From contig NQMI01000142.1 of assembly GCA_002270565.1 (NCBI GenBank), forward strand, positions 1-49,746: 49,746 nt of DNA, written 5' to 3'. How positions within the stretch are numbered: position 1 is the first letter of the stretch; every line of letters begins with the position of its first letter. The position numbers and the translations under genes are program-made. This stretch comes from Stenocarpella maydis. Taxonomy: Eukaryota > Ascomycota > Sordariomycetes > Diaporthales > Diaporthaceae. The notes beneath the pieces were generated by a model. That model ran no database searches, had not been told where the DNA came from, and saw nothing but the letters and a program-made list of their open reading frames with translations. Positions 21,484 to 33,160 of the stretch are shown one piece after another.

Positions 21484-23214
21484 ATGGCGAGCCCTGTAGC
21501 CTCGGCGGCGTTGAAGGCCCGCATCCGCCGCCCTTCGATGCTGAACAAGCTCTGCCACCCGGAGCAGCTGCTCCCACACTTCCCCAACGGCTCATATATT
21601 GGCTGGTCCGGTTTCACGGGAGTTGGATACCCAAAGTAAGCCCCCCAGATCCAGCCAGCATGGCGCCGGCAAGTCTTTCTGACGAGTTATCCTGCAAAAC
21701 AGGAAGATGCCCACATACCTGGCCGACCACGTCGAGAAGAACAACCTGCAGGGCAAGCTGCGGTACAGCTTATTCGTAGGCGCCTCGTCCGGGGCCGAGA
21801 CGGAGAACAGGTGGGCTAGTCTGGACATGATTGAGAGGAGGAGTCCGCATCAAGTTGGAAAGTCCATTGCCAAGGGTATCAACGACGGCAAGATCAAATT
21901 CTTCGACAAGCACTTGTCCATGTTCCCCGTGGACTTGGTATATGTACGTGACCCAGCATGCCCACCCACCTGGGGCGGTTTGGAGGCGTCCTGTAATCAC
22001 GGGCAGATCGCTAATATGACCCACAGGGATTCTACACAAAAGACAAGCCCAACAAGAAGCTCGACGTCGTCGTTGTGGAGGCAACCGATATCCTGGAGGA
22101 CGGCAGCGTCGTCCCCGGCGCGTCCGTCGGAGCCACCCCCGAGCTGGTCCAGATGGCCGACAAGATCATCATTGAGGTCAACACGTCCATCCCAAGCTTC
22201 GAGGGCCTGCACGACATCACAATGACCGACCTGCCTCCCAAGCGGAAGCCATACCTGATCATGGGCGTTGAGGACCGTATTGGCACAACATCGATCCCAA
22301 TTGACCCCGAGAAGGTGGTCGGTGTCCTTCATTCCGACTACCGGGACCAGACACTTCCAAACTCGCCCGCCGACGAGGGTTCGCGGCAGATTGCAGAGCA
22401 CATCATCGAGTTTTGGACCCACGAGGTCAAGCACGGGCGCCTGCCTCAGTCCTTGCTCCCCATCCAGTCCGGAATCGGCAACATCGCGAACGCTGTCGTC
22501 GGAGGACTGAACGACTCCAACTTCAAGAACCTGAAGGTGTGGACCGAGGTTATCCAGGACACCTTCCTCGACCTGTTCGACTCGGGCAAGCTGGACTTCG
22601 CGACGGCCACCTCGGTGCGCTTCTCGCCCGACGGCTTCAAGCGCTTCTACGACAACTGGGAGGCCTACCACAACAAGCTGCTGCTCCGCTCGCAGCAGGT
22701 GTCAAACTCGCCCGAGATCATCCGGCGGCTCGGCGTCATCGGCATGAACACGCCCGTGGAGGTCGACATTTACGCGCACGCCAACTCGACGTGCGTGCTG
22801 GGCTCCCGCATGCTCAACGGGCTGGGCGGGTCCGCCGACTTCCTGCGGTCGTCAAAGTACTCCATCATGCACACGCCATCGACGCGGCCATCCAAGACGG
22901 ACCCGCACGGCGTGAGCTGCATCGTGCCCATGTGCACGCACGTCGACCAGACCGAGCACGACCTGGACGTGGTCGTCACCGAGGTCGGCCTCGCGGACGT
23001 GCGCGGCCTGAGCCCGCGGGAGCGCGCACGCGTCATCATCGACAAGTGCGCACACGAGATCTACCGGCCCATCCTCAGCGAGTACCTCGACAAGGCCGAG
23101 TGGGAGTGCCTGCGCAAGGGCATGGGCCACGAGCCACACCTGCTCTGGAACAGCTTCGACATGCACAGGGCCCTCGTCGAGCAGGGCAGCATGGCCAAGG
23201 TCCAGTGGAAGTAG
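21484..23214 (+). CDS. ACH1: Acetyl-CoA hydrolase / CoA-transferase Ach1
   Basis: Three exons, 21484-21635, 21703-21943 and 22027-23214 (introns 67 and 83 nt), give 526 residues, the usual length of fungal Ach1. The N-terminus reads [21 protein letters not shown], then [15 protein letters not shown] across intron 1 and [16 protein letters not shown]. The second half carries [31 protein letters not shown] and the [13 protein letters not shown] motif, whose Glu is the likely CoA-thioester-forming catalytic residue of family I CoA-transferases. In fungi the enzyme moves CoA from succinyl- or propionyl-CoA to acetate in mitochondria and is needed for acetate and propionate use. The protein is complete with no odd substitutions seen. 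The 5' region is pyrimidine-rich, typical of a well expressed gene. Confidence 0.95.
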
Positions 23215-24002
23215 ATTCTTTTGCGCGTGGAGAAGGGGCCAGGGGACGGGCGAAAAGGCCCGAGAGGCGCCTAGCGGCATCGTGACTTAAGCTTAATACA
23301 ACACCGTCAACTTTTTGGAGCACTCTGTTCGTCCTGGCGCTGTCTGTTGTGAACGCTAACGTAGCCTGACAGATTTGCTAGCCCGGTCCGAGCTTCCCAC
23401 AACAGAGCCTTGGCTTGAGGCAGAGCAGCCGCCATCTCAGCAATTCATGACAACGTGGGGGTATTTTGATCTTGTTCGGCCGGCAGCAAGACGAACAGGA
23501 CATCTCCACGCAGGTATCTACCTGGGAATTGCCCTGATACCACGCCATCCTATGTCCAGGTACGATCATCATGAGCTTGATGCCGCCAGTATCAGCCTCA
23601 AGATTTGCAACAACCCACGAACGGCCCTCACGAGTCAGACCCAGTTTGTATTGGGTATTAGACTGCGTCTTGACACTCCTCTCGCCAATGAGGTCGACTG
23701 TGGCACCTGTTTACCGGTATGAGAATGCAGCATGGCCGTGAGCTCCAGCTAGCGCTGTCATGGCCTGCAGCTATTGGGCTGTTGGTGAGAATGTTGAGCT
23801 TGATGGAAAGTCGATGATGACGTGAGTACACCGTACCAACTGCCTTCCTTTAAGGAGACGTGCCCTGACTTGCTGGCGTACGCTCTCTTCCCCTCTTCAC
23901 GCTCTTCACGCTCTTGCAGTGTTCATCATGATAATAGGCGGTCCTGGTGTGGCACGGCGAAGCAACAAAACAATTCATAATTAAAATCGTCTGCTCATCC
24001 AA
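23215..24002. other. Intergenic region
   Basis: 788 bp between two plus-strand genes. A short tandem TTCACGCTC repeat lies near 23898-23915. No gene or RNA recognised. Confidence 0.5.
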
Positions 24003-25310
24003 ATGGACTATTCCCACGGGATAGCGAGGCCTTCCGGCCGTCCCTACGACCGGGTCCTGCCATCCTGCCAGCTCTGTGCGCTCATGGCACTCGTGGCGAC
24101 GTTCACCGTCTACTTCATCAGCTACACCGACCCTCTCAGGAACCTCGCCCACTGGGGTGAACTTGACTCGGGTCTAGGCAAGGGAGTCCGAAAGCCCGGG
24201 TGCCATGGCGCTTCAGTCCCCAACGAACAGGTTCTCATGACGAGAGGGGACGACGAAGAGTCGGTGGCCCAGAAACGAGAGTTGCATGTCCGCAGCGATG
24301 ACTCTGCTCAAGGGTATGCCGGGCAGGAATCAGAGGCCGAGCTTGAGACGGGTGAGGCTCAACTATCCGCGAGACAATTCAGGTTGCCGAAGCTGCCAAT
24401 CCCTTCGGAGATCCTAGATATTCCCCTTAAAATCCCAACTCATGTCAAAGATATCATCTCTGACCTGCCCATCCCCACTCTTCCCTCTGATGTCGGGGAT
24501 ATCGTCGATGACCTGCCTACAGACCCAGGGCAACTGATCAGCGACATACCCATACCCACTCTGCCTCCTATCCCTACTATTCCCACCCTGCCTGGTGAGT
24601 GCTATTCTTCCTCCGCCGCAGTTCCCCATTCTTGCGATTAACGTGTATCAGTCCCGGTGCCCATCCCGACCAACGTCCCAGAGCTACCAAATAGGCCCAT
24701 CCGCACAGGGCCCGGTACAGACGTTCCTCATTTCCCACTGCCCACCATCTTGCCCCCGGGAACGCCGCCCAGGGACCCCAGGGACCCTCCCTTGAAGCTT
24801 CCGGACCTCACACACACACCCCACCGCGTTTTGAACCTTCTCCACCAGTCCATCGCCAAGCTCAGCGCCGACCCAAACGTCCCCAAGTCCATGCGCGATA
24901 TGCTGCGGCTGATCCTCCGCTTCCTGAACCGCCTGGGCGGCGGCCACCACGCGCCCAAGCCGGAACCCCCGGTGCCGACCAAGACGGGGCTGCCGCTGCC
25001 CACACGCACTAGGCCGCACCGACAGAAGAACAAGACCCGTGCCGATGGTAGCGGCGGCGATGGCAGGGGTCCACTAAGCGACGAGCAGCGCGGCCAGCTC
25101 AGGGCGGCGGTGGCGGATGAGGTGTGGGCCGGGGCGGACTGGAGCAGCCCGCTCGTTGCGGCTGCGACGGTCTCGTTGGCCATGGTCACGTTTGACGCGG
25201 TGTACCTGGTTGCGGGGGCGTGGGAGGCGACGGACGACGAGGGTGAGAAGGAGGGTATGGAGAATTTGTTTGTTGTTGTAGATGATGGTGAGACTGGGGT
25301 GGTCTCTTGA
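24003..25310 (+). CDS. Proline-rich membrane-anchored orphan protein
   Basis: Two exons, 24003-24594 and 24652-25310, with a 57 nt intron (GTGAGT...TCAG) in phase, give 416 residues. Residues about 22-41 form one hydrophobic segment (CQLCALMALVATFTVYFISY), likely a signal anchor. An acidic, low-complexity stretch follows, then about 100 residues of degenerate Ile-Pro-Thr-Leu-Pro units (IPTLPS, IPTLPP, IPTIPTLP, VPVPIPTN) that cross the intron. A conserved-looking helical part (VLNLLHQSIAKLSADPNVPK) precedes a Lys/Arg-rich linker and a second hydrophobic segment near the C-terminus (LVAAATVSLAMVTFDAVYLVAG). No domain recognised. Topology suggests a membrane protein with a proline-rod stalk. 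The intron falling inside the repeat without breaking it supports a real gene. Confidence 0.7.
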
Positions 25311-26000
25311 TTGCGGCGGTGGATGCGTGGCGAGATGCCATGATATGCTGCACCTCGGCCAACTCATACGATGGTTCTTTTTCTTGTAGGATGGCATCAG
25401 CTGGGGCTTGTTTTCAAGTGGCTCACAGATGGATGGACTGGAAGTGTTATTCATGCTCTCTGCGTTCAATGACAGCTCGCCAATTACGCACGGGTCCTCC
25501 GATTTCATGCCGTGGTCACAAGATCTGTTGGAACGCCGAGTGTCTTCCACGGGTCTTCGCTCTGTAATGGATGGTTGGCAGGGTTTGGCTGCCAAGCAGC
25601 AAGACTCTGGTGTCTGCTTCGAAGAGTCGGGAGTGTGAGGTGGGGCTGGGCACACATGTCAAAGGATTTCGATCTTCCTGACTTCTCTTAATAATACTCA
25701 GAGTCTCATGGTATCTTGTTTCCGCCTTCTCGAGATGTGGTGATGATGCTATTTCGGTTTGGGCGCTCACAAATGGTATAAATTGTAAGGTGGCAAGCCG
25801 AGTATGGAGGCAGGGGAGTCCCCTTGCCAAGCTGGTGCCCCAGCAGCAAGCCTTTGAGACAGCCGGTACTGGCGGAACCGCAGATATCCTCACAAGGACG
25901 GACTCGTTGCCACGCCTATAAGCTCCGCCGGCGGACATCTCTGATTACCCGTCACCCGCGCGACGACTGTGCTATCGACTGCCCCACCGGCCGGCTTCCC
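25311..26000. other. Convergent intergenic region
   Basis: 690 bp between the stop codons of convergent genes. No recognisable feature. Confidence 0.5.
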
Positions 26001-26906
26001 CTACCGGTTACCGGGACCCAGGCTCTGCTTAAGGCCCAGCGTCTGGGTGGCGGGCGTCTTACGCTGCAGCATGAGCTGGGTGTCAAAGACCTTGCGGTCC
26101 AGGACCTTGAAGTCGAAGCCGCACGGGGCGAGCGCGTCGCGCACCTTGAGCAGGGCGTCGCGGGCGGCCTTGATCTTCTCCGGGGCGCCGTCGTCGCGCA
26201 CGTGGTACCTCACCCAGAGGGTCCACTTGCCGGCCGGGTCGACCGCCTCGAGGGATTCAAAGGGCGGCAGGGGGGCCGAGGGCGGGCCCTGGAGCGAGGC
26301 CGGGGGCGTGTAGTGGCGCACCAGGCTGAACTCCAGCAGCGGGTCGTCGCGGTGGTAGACGTCGTGCGACTCCTCGACGGCCTGGGCGCGGTACCGGAAG
26401 TCGTTGTCGGCGAGGACGGTGGGCAGGTTGAGCTGGTCCCAGATCTCGATCTTCTTGCGCTGCATGACGAGCGACTGCCCGCCGGCGACGCTGGCCGGGT
26501 CCGGGACGTCGGACCAGAAGAGGGCGCCCGGGGTGGCGGCCAGCTGCCTGAGGGGCCCGCCGCCACCAAAGTCGGCGGCCTTGGAGACGTGGTAGCGGGC
26601 GGTGACAATGTACGACTGCTTCTTGGCGATGTCGCTGAGCTCCTTCCAGGCCGGGTCGACGTAGGGGCCCTGCTGGGGCTGGAGCGGCTCGGCGCCCGGC
26701 AGGCCGAGCATGAAGGGGTCCTGGGCGGGCCGGATGCCGTTGATGTTGTTCCTCCTGGCCAGGGGCTTTGGCTGGGCCGGGCCGGCAAAGTGGAAGACGC
26801 GGTAGAGGCGGGGGCTTGGGTCGCTCCAGCAGTACGAGCTCAGGATGGACCTCGCGTTGTCGAAGTCGGCGTCGTTGACAAATGCCGTCAGGAAGAGCTC
26901 GTACAT
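26001..26906 (-). CDS. MED18: Mediator complex subunit 18 (Med18/Srb5)
   Basis: A single-exon protein of 301 residues. The N-terminus (MYELFLTAFVNDADFDNARSI) and the following YRVFHFAGP segment are typical of fungal Med18, the head-module subunit that pairs with Med20 and contacts RNA polymerase II. Later parts match the expected beta-barrel layout: SYIVTARYHV, IEIWDQLNLPTVLADNDFRYRAQ, LEFSLVRHYTPP and the C-terminal KWTLWVRYHVRDDGAPEKI. A proline-rich insertion lies at about residues 205-218 (PPASLQGPPSAPLPP). The protein acts in the nucleus. The start is the first ATG and matches the family start. The gene is complete and intron-less. Confidence 0.85.
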   Translation of the reverse strand: MYELFLTAFVNDADFDNARSILSSYCWSDPSPRLYRVFHFAGPAQPKPLARRNNINGIRPAQDPFMLGLPGAEPLQPQQGPYVDPAWKELSDIAKKQSYIVTARYHVSKAADFGGGGPLRQLAATPGALFWSDVPDPASVAGGQSLVMQRKKIEIWDQLNLPTVLADNDFRYRAQAVEESHDVYHRDDPLLEFSLVRHYTPPASLQGPPSAPLPPFESLEAVDPAGKWTLWVRYHVRDDGAPEKIKAARDALLKVRDALAPCGFDFKVLDRKVFDTQLMLQRKTPATQTLGLKQSLGPGNR

Positions 26907-27996
26907 CTTGGCCGGTGGGGGATCAGAGGCCGAATGGCAGTGATAGTTTGACCTCTCCAGGCCTCGAGGGGGCCACGACCAGTATTCTGGGGAGCTGATC
27001 CGAGGAGGGATGCTGATGATGATGATGTCTGTTGAGAGTGGAGTCGGGAAATAAGTGGCTGCACTTCTGGCCTAGCAAGCAAGCACTCACCACTGACGTG
27101 GTGGGGCAGCCTGGCCTAGGCCCCGCCTGTAGGGCTGTAGGTCCTCGGGGGCTGGTCCCTGATCCAGGACTCAGTCAGTTGCCAGCCTATTGGAATGCAA
27201 TTCCAATAAAAATAGGGGGGGGGGGGGTTTTTTAAAAAAAAAAAAAAAAAGAAGAAGAAGCTGTAAAAACGTCAATGGGACAAGGGCAGTTCGCAATGAA
27301 TGTGTACACACTTCTGTGAGCGGCCTTTAAAGGGGTGGGACTCGAAATCTGCTGCTGCCATCATGTTTAACCCCTGCTTGGAAGAAGCATAGACGACGGT
27401 GTGTCTTGGGCTGGAGTTCCGTTCAGCTGCCTACATGTCACGACTCAAAGGACCTGGCCATCTAAAGCAATTCCTCTATTCTCAAAACCAAAGACCTCGC
27501 TCTGTGCAGTCTCATGTCAGCCATCGTCACTTGCATACCTGACTCTACTGGCCCATCCGGCTATGATCAAGGTCTCGAGTCAACCCTTTTGTCGTGGGGT
27601 ATTGAAAGAAGATGCCGCAGAATTCCGCACCCAAAACCCCTTCAAGGAGGGGGACTTGCCCAATGATCCAAATCCCGGATCAACAGAATGCCCCACCTAC
27701 AACACACTGGTGCGAGACCAATGCTGACAGAGGTGCCTCCCCTGCTGGAGTCCTCCGAGCATCTGTCTCGAGCCCCTCAGGTGCTTCGGGTAGTAATTTC
27801 TACCGCACTGGTCCGGCCCCCATGCAATCTCATCACCTTCTTTCCCCCACCACCAGACTGCCTCCTCCCTCTTCCACACTGGCCAGACCTCTTATACCCC
27901 TCCGCTTTCGTTTCCATACACGCCATATAGCGGTGTTCAGAAGGATCAGGCCTTCCTTCCTAACCATCCACAGCGGAATGAATGAACAGCTGTGCC
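26907..27996. other. Intergenic region with palindrome and homopolymer cluster
   Basis: 1.1 kb holding the Med18 promoter and the 3' flank of the next minus-strand gene. The 21 bp palindrome and G/T/A homopolymer block at 27188-27250 is the only notable feature. Confidence 0.5.
27188..27250. repeat. Palindrome followed by G13-T6-A17 homopolymers
   Basis: TATTGGAAT-GCA-ATTCCAATA (9 bp arms, 27188-27208) is followed after a few bases by 13 G (27215-27227), 6 T and 17 A (to 27250), then GAAGAAGAAG. It could be a retroposed poly-A end or a replication-slippage hotspot. Confidence 0.8.
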
Positions 27997-30194
27997 CTAC
28001 TTGCCACCTGAGTGGGGCTGTGAAGACGACTTCCGGGCAGGGACGAGGCCGTCACCACCACGCATATTGCCCAGGATAAAACGCAGGCCGCCGAATCCAG
28101 CGATGTGCTTCTCGTCCAACTGCCGGGAGATGCGCTCCAGCTTCTCACCAAAGGTCTCATCCCCATCCTTGACGTCGAGCTGGGGTGCAAACAAGACAGC
28201 GGTCAGTCCGGGACATTGCAAGGCACACAAGGATACAACATGGGATAAACAAAGAAGGGGCCCAAGACTCACCATCCTCTTGCACTCGGCAGCACTAGCC
28301 AGCCGGACAGATCCCCACAGGGCACCGACGAGCGAGTCCCGACAGACCTTGGCCGAGACCCGGCCGAGAGCGCGGTGCCGCCGATTTTGAGCCCGCAGCT
28401 CTCGATGATCCACAGCAGTGCTAACCAGGTGTCGTTGAGGCTCTTCAGGAAGATGTCGCGGCGGCCCCTCTCGTGGCACTCGCTCGCCGCCCTCTGGAAA
28501 TTCTTCAGGATGATCCCCGCCGTGCCGTCGATCAGCGCCACCACCCTGGGAGCCCGCGCCAGCTGCTGCTCGCGGGTCTCCTTGGCTGTGGTGTGGAACA
28601 CCTCTGCCTCGATGCGCTGCAGCAGCGTGTCATAGTCGGGCCTCTCGTACTCTGATGTGTCGTCCTGGTCCCCCGTCTGAGGCTGCTGCTGCTGCTGCTG
28701 CTGAGTCTGTGCTCCCCGCATATCCTGCTGGTGGTTGGTCGTAGGAATCTCGGTCTCAGTTCGGGCTGGTTCGTCCTCTCCCGTGGCCTGCTCTCCTGTC
28801 CTTGCCTGCCCTCAGTCATCTGCGGGGCGTTCTGAGACTCAGGCTGGTTCTCAGCGGCATTCTTCGCGATACCCTGGAGCTCTGTTCCCTGTTTTGAGGC
28901 CCGGGGCGCGGCCGAGTCCCCTGATCGCTCGCCGTTCTCGGCTCGGTGTTGCTCAGCAGCGCGTAAACAGACTCGGACAAAGGCAGAGAGACGGGGCCCG
29001 CCGAACACGCCTCGAGAAAGGGTTGCGTGGCCCGCTCGGCTCGGCGGCAGGTGCCTGCGGCTGGCGACTGGACGCACGGGAAGGCCCAGGTTTGGGATCT
29101 CGCTCGCGATCGGGAGCAGCCTGATCGCTGCGCGGATCGCCTTGGGGGACCTTGATCTTCTTCGCCGCCGGGTGAAGCTGGTGGTCGGTCGACGGTCGCT
29201 TGTTGCTTCTGTGCTCCAGCTGCTGGCCGAGGGGCACGTTGTACGGGACGACACCTGAACCAGAGGTGACGGCGCTGAGGAGGCCGGGGAAGAGACCGAC
29301 GTCAGCACAGCGCTTGGTGAGCTCGAGGAACTCGCTCTCCATCTGGATGCTGAGGATTTGACGGCGCATGGTGTCAGTGGTCGCAGTGGAGAGGACGTTG
29401 CCAACTTCGAAAGCAGAGGGGTTAGCAAGACTTTCCCAAAAAAAAAAAAAAGCCATGGGGATGGTGAGAGGCAGGTGGTGAAACCCCGGCAACCAGAGAA
29501 AATTCAGCTAATCCGCGTCCAGTTACTTACCTGCACGGCTCAGAGGGTCATATACAAACAAGGTCACGCCACGTTGTGAAGTCAGGATGGGCATCCCGAC
29601 TATGATCTGGCCAGCCTTCAGAAGCGCAGCCATGGCGTTGTTCTTGGTGACGATGTGCTCAGAGAAGGTTCCGTAGACGCCGATGTTGTCGATGGACGGC
29701 AAGACATAGCTCTTGACGTGGGCCGCGATATTCTCGTAGTCGCCGTCCTTGAACAAGAAAACATCCCGCCAGATGGAAAACAGGCTGTTCATGTGGTTGG
29801 TGATATTGTCAAACGACGTGACGACCTTGTTGTCGTGCTCGACCTGCCGGCCGAAGACCTTCCGGATGTTCTCGGTCCACTGGTCGAACGGAAAGCACAG
29901 GGCGCGGTCGTACACGGCGTTCTTGATGCTCTGGTCGTCCAGCTGGCACATCATCTGGCGGCACTGCTGCGGAGTCAGAGAGCTGACGCAGAGACGCGTG
30001 TCGACACGTTGCTCGATCGTCATGCTGCCGCATGGGCTGTCACGCCTCTCGTAGAGGCTTCGGAATGGTTCGTCTCCCATCGTGACGGATGTGACGGCAG
30101 CACAATCGTTAAAAATAGGAAGCTGCGATGTGGTGTCTGGCCGGGCAAGGAGAGGTTTGGGCGCAAGCGATCGAGATGCTGGGGTTCTTGCCAT
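27997..30194 (-). CDS. Large orphan protein gene with broken reading frame
   Basis: Exon 1 runs 30194-29531 (an alternative start ATG is at 30080) and joins across a 126 nt intron (GTAAGT...CGAAG) to an exon at 29404, reading SRAVGNVLST. Conserved-looking parts are DQWTENIRKVFGRQVEHDNK, HVKSYVLPSIDNIGVYGTF and MESEFLELTKRCADVGLFPG, then a basic, Pro/Gln-rich linker with a polyQ tract. The C-terminal half includes YDTLLQRIEAEVFH, DIFLKSLNDTWLALLWIIES and, after a 93 nt intron (28272-28180), LDVKDGDETFGEKLERISRQ. Two problems are visible. The linker has stops in two frames (28953-28955, 28812-28814) and no obvious intron. At 28351-28369 an 8 bp direct repeat offset by 11 bp throws the frame; taking out 11 bp restores TALSAKVCRDS. 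No domain recognised. Either a recent pseudogene, an allele, or assembly error. Confidence 0.6.
28351..28369 (-). other. 11 bp near-duplication causing a frameshift
   Basis: GGCCGAGA occurs at 28351-28358 and again at 28362-28369, a spacing of 11 bp that is not a multiple of three. The reading frame is strongly protein-like on both sides but in different phases. Removal of 11 bp makes them continuous. Confidence 0.7.
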
Positions 30195-30478
30195 GACACG
30201 AGGTTTGTTGTCAGGTCGGAAAGCTCATACGGTGGAGGGTCTTTAGGACCGAGGGCAAGAAGATTGCCAGGTCTCGTTGTTCACTTGGGATGGGAGATGA
30301 AGTCCTTGAAAAGGTGCTGGGCAAGTGAAACTCACTGGGGGGTCTGCCGGAAGTTCCTGGAAAGGCTGGCTTACTGTGAATAGGGCTGTTGCACGTTCTT
30401 CAGTCAACTGCGGCAGAACTCAGGTTGCAACTTTGGGAATTGGAATTCGGCCCCAGCTTCGGACCACAAGTGATTGAT
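30195..30478. other. Promoter side of the broken orphan gene
   Basis: 284 bp upstream of the orphan gene; no separate feature recognised. Confidence 0.4.
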
Positions 30479-30883
30479 TCAATCTCGATCACCTGTGCTT
30501 GGGTCGTTGTTATGAACACTCTCCGGGTAAGAAGAAACTGGCGTGGACGTTTGTCTTCTGGAGTGTGCGTGGATGGCGTTCCTCCATATCCTAGGGTGTC
30601 CTCCAGCACCAGCTCGAGTCAATCTTAATTTCCTAACCACATCTTTCCAACCTGCAAGATGGTGGAGCTCAATAACTCGTGAAAATTCGGATATCCGGAC
30701 TCCCCCCCTGTCGTCTGGGTGGTCTTCTATCTCAAGATCGATTTTGTCTCCCGTTGTCTTTTCAAGATTCCAAGCCGTGCACAAGCCTTTGTGTGCAAAC
30801 ACGTTAGACCGCCCCTGCAGCTCTACAATACTGCCAACATGCCATCGAGTCTTCAAAAATGCCAAACACATCTGTCCGGACAT
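30479..30883 (-). CDS. Possible small orphan protein, 134 residues
   Basis: An open frame from an ATG at 30883. The first about 90 residues look protein-like (WHVGSIVELQGRSNVFAHKG, KTTGDKIDLEIEDHPDDRGG, IELHHLAGWKDVVRKLRL) and could be a small beta-rich domain; the tail is less convincing. No family recognised, and no intron needed. It may be one exon of a longer gene, or non-coding. Confidence 0.3.
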   Translation of the reverse strand: MSGQMCLAFLKTRWHVGSIVELQGRSNVFAHKGLCTAWNLEKTTGDKIDLEIEDHPDDRGGVRISEFSRVIELHHLAGWKDVVRKLRLTRAGAGGHPRIWRNAIHAHSRRQTSTPVSSYPESVHNNDPSTGDRD

Positions 30884-33160
30884 CCACGGCGGCGACAGGC
30901 TGACTGCATCTGATAGTCGACGAAGTCAACACCACACAGCGGTCCGTCTCCGAGCACGGAACAACAATACTAACCCTGGTGCTTAAACATTGAGTTGGCT
31001 CTCCGTGCTCATATCCGACCGAGGGACTCCTGATTTCTTGTGTTTCTTTTCCTTTTTGTCCCTCGGCTGGCTTGCCATCCACGTCTGCTGCCTACGGTGT
31101 CTGCTCCGCATGTTTCTTGGGAGATGGCTGCTTTGATCCAGGCTCTTCCGGTTCCAGATCAGCTGAATTCAGCCTTTGCCGCTTCTTCTTTCCCTTCTCT
31201 GACTGTACAATCCCCTGATGGCGTGCCATGATATGGTGTCTCTCTTGTCGTGTATTTTCCTCCCAAACCATATTTTAGGTACTATGAAGTAGTTATCTGT
31301 TGGGATCATCTGCAACAGTATAAGCTCCTAAGACAGTCTTCTATGGGAAACCCCAGAAATATGCCGTTCATAGCAGAGAATCTGGGTACAACAAGAGAAC
31401 CTTACAATCAATAAGTCTGCAGGTCATCTCCTCAAGAAGAACTTTGTTCAGTTTGTACACGCAGGCTCTGCAGGCATCACCCCAATTAAAGCGCACCATC
31501 AGTACCAAGCCAGAAATATCGACCAGAATTGGAATTATCAGCTCCAAGTTGGATTTAGATTCAGGCTTGAATTCTCGAAAGCCTGAGGTTTCCTCTACTT
31601 TGCATACCACGTAGCCACAAGGCATCCATCAAGCAAGGGATTCCAACACTATGAGGTGCCTGTCCTGCCCCAAATCCCAGGATTTTGCAGGTATACTGCC
31701 GAGAGAACAGAGCTCTAAGTAAGACCGAATTCAGGCGACGGCACTCTGGCATCCGGGTGCGATTGGCTTCGCTTATCCCGGAGATCACCATCAGTCCAAA
31801 GGACGCCAATCACGAGTACGAGGCTGCGACCTGCCTGATTGGGCTCTTGGAGCTTACCCGACAGAGATCCCGCATGTGAGCGGAAAGCAGTGTGCTTTCA
31901 AGATTCGTGGGAAACGCCAAGCGTCTGCATGGTGAAAATAAGACACATTCTGCATCTAAATCGGGCTCCAAAGCTGGCTGTTTTAATAGGGGAGGAGCTT
32001 AGAACATGCATGCAAAGATTGCTCGGGGGGCATTTATAGAAGAGCTCGTTTCGTTCATGTCCCACGGCATTGACGTTTGCTTCCTGCCATCTTCGTTTCA
32101 TACCACAGTCACTTGTTTACAAGTCTTCTCTTAAAGATTCATTTATGTACTCTTACCGACTGGAGTGCCTACAGAGCAGGTGCAACATAACCACCTAAGT
32201 AGGTATGCATGTTACCAACAACAACCAAAAATAAACTCACCAACAGTGCTTCCATATCTGTGACTGTCTATGTCCTTTCGAAATCACATCTCTAGAACGG
32301 TTCGGGGTTGACTTGCCGTCAACCCCCATGGCGACCTCGGAAGCTCATCACACAATGCCAATACGTTCCCAAAATGTACCGATGACTGGAGTGTACCAGC
32401 TTTGGTCCACTTCTAGCTGGCCAGCTCGGAATTGATGATCATACCCCGGAGGAGTCCTCCCCCGACTCTGAAGACGACTTTCAGTGTTGCAGAGCCCTAC
32501 ATCCGATGGAGGAGACATAGCTCCTGCTATAAGTCTACGATGGCCGAGTTGGAGATGCCAGTGGGTGACGTTAGGGAGGCCGGATGGGGAGAGTTTGTAT
32601 TCCTAGACCGATAAGCCAGAGTTTGAACTCCTACACAAGATTTCAAGAAATCAAAAGAGCTTATTCTGAATTGACATTGGGAACCGTGCTGCTATGCAGC
32701 CGATATCTTGGAGCTGGCTCCCATGACAAGACTCAGTACCTGTCTCCCTCACAGATCCTTCATTCAAGGGCACTTCCGTGTTCGGTTCCGACTCGTAGAT
32801 ATCAGTACCCATCCTCATAATCAAAGACCTAAATGTTGCCAGTAGCCGAACGCTGGTCATTTAGCAGCATTTACCACTAGGGACCACCGCACGCCCAGCA
32901 GGAAGAGATGCCACACCTAGCCGAAGTTGAGCCGGCGTTTCCAAAAAATGAGGCTCGGCAGGCAGGTGCGTTATTGGAAAATGCTGTGAGCCGCTTCCTT
33001 AATCCAGCTTCAGCAGCCCGATCGGGGTGACCTCCAGCCAGGAAACATGCCTACGTGCAGAAGGCGATGGTCAGCTGCATGGCTGGCTAGGAGGGGGAAA
33101 TATGTGCGTGTCAAGAAAAGAAGGGGGAGGTCAACTCACTCTCGCTTGGGCTTAGCCGAT
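30884..33160. other. Gene-poor region
   Basis: 2.3 kb in which only short, unconvincing frames occur (for example minus-strand frames at 31.37-31.81 kb that start on non-ATG codons). No repeat or RNA recognised. The right end is the 3' flank of the BIR gene. Confidence 0.45.

Noticed and set aside
25824..26951. 375-codon frame antisense to MED18
   Set aside because: Mirror frame; Gly/Val/Arg-rich; Med18 on the other strand explains the sequence.
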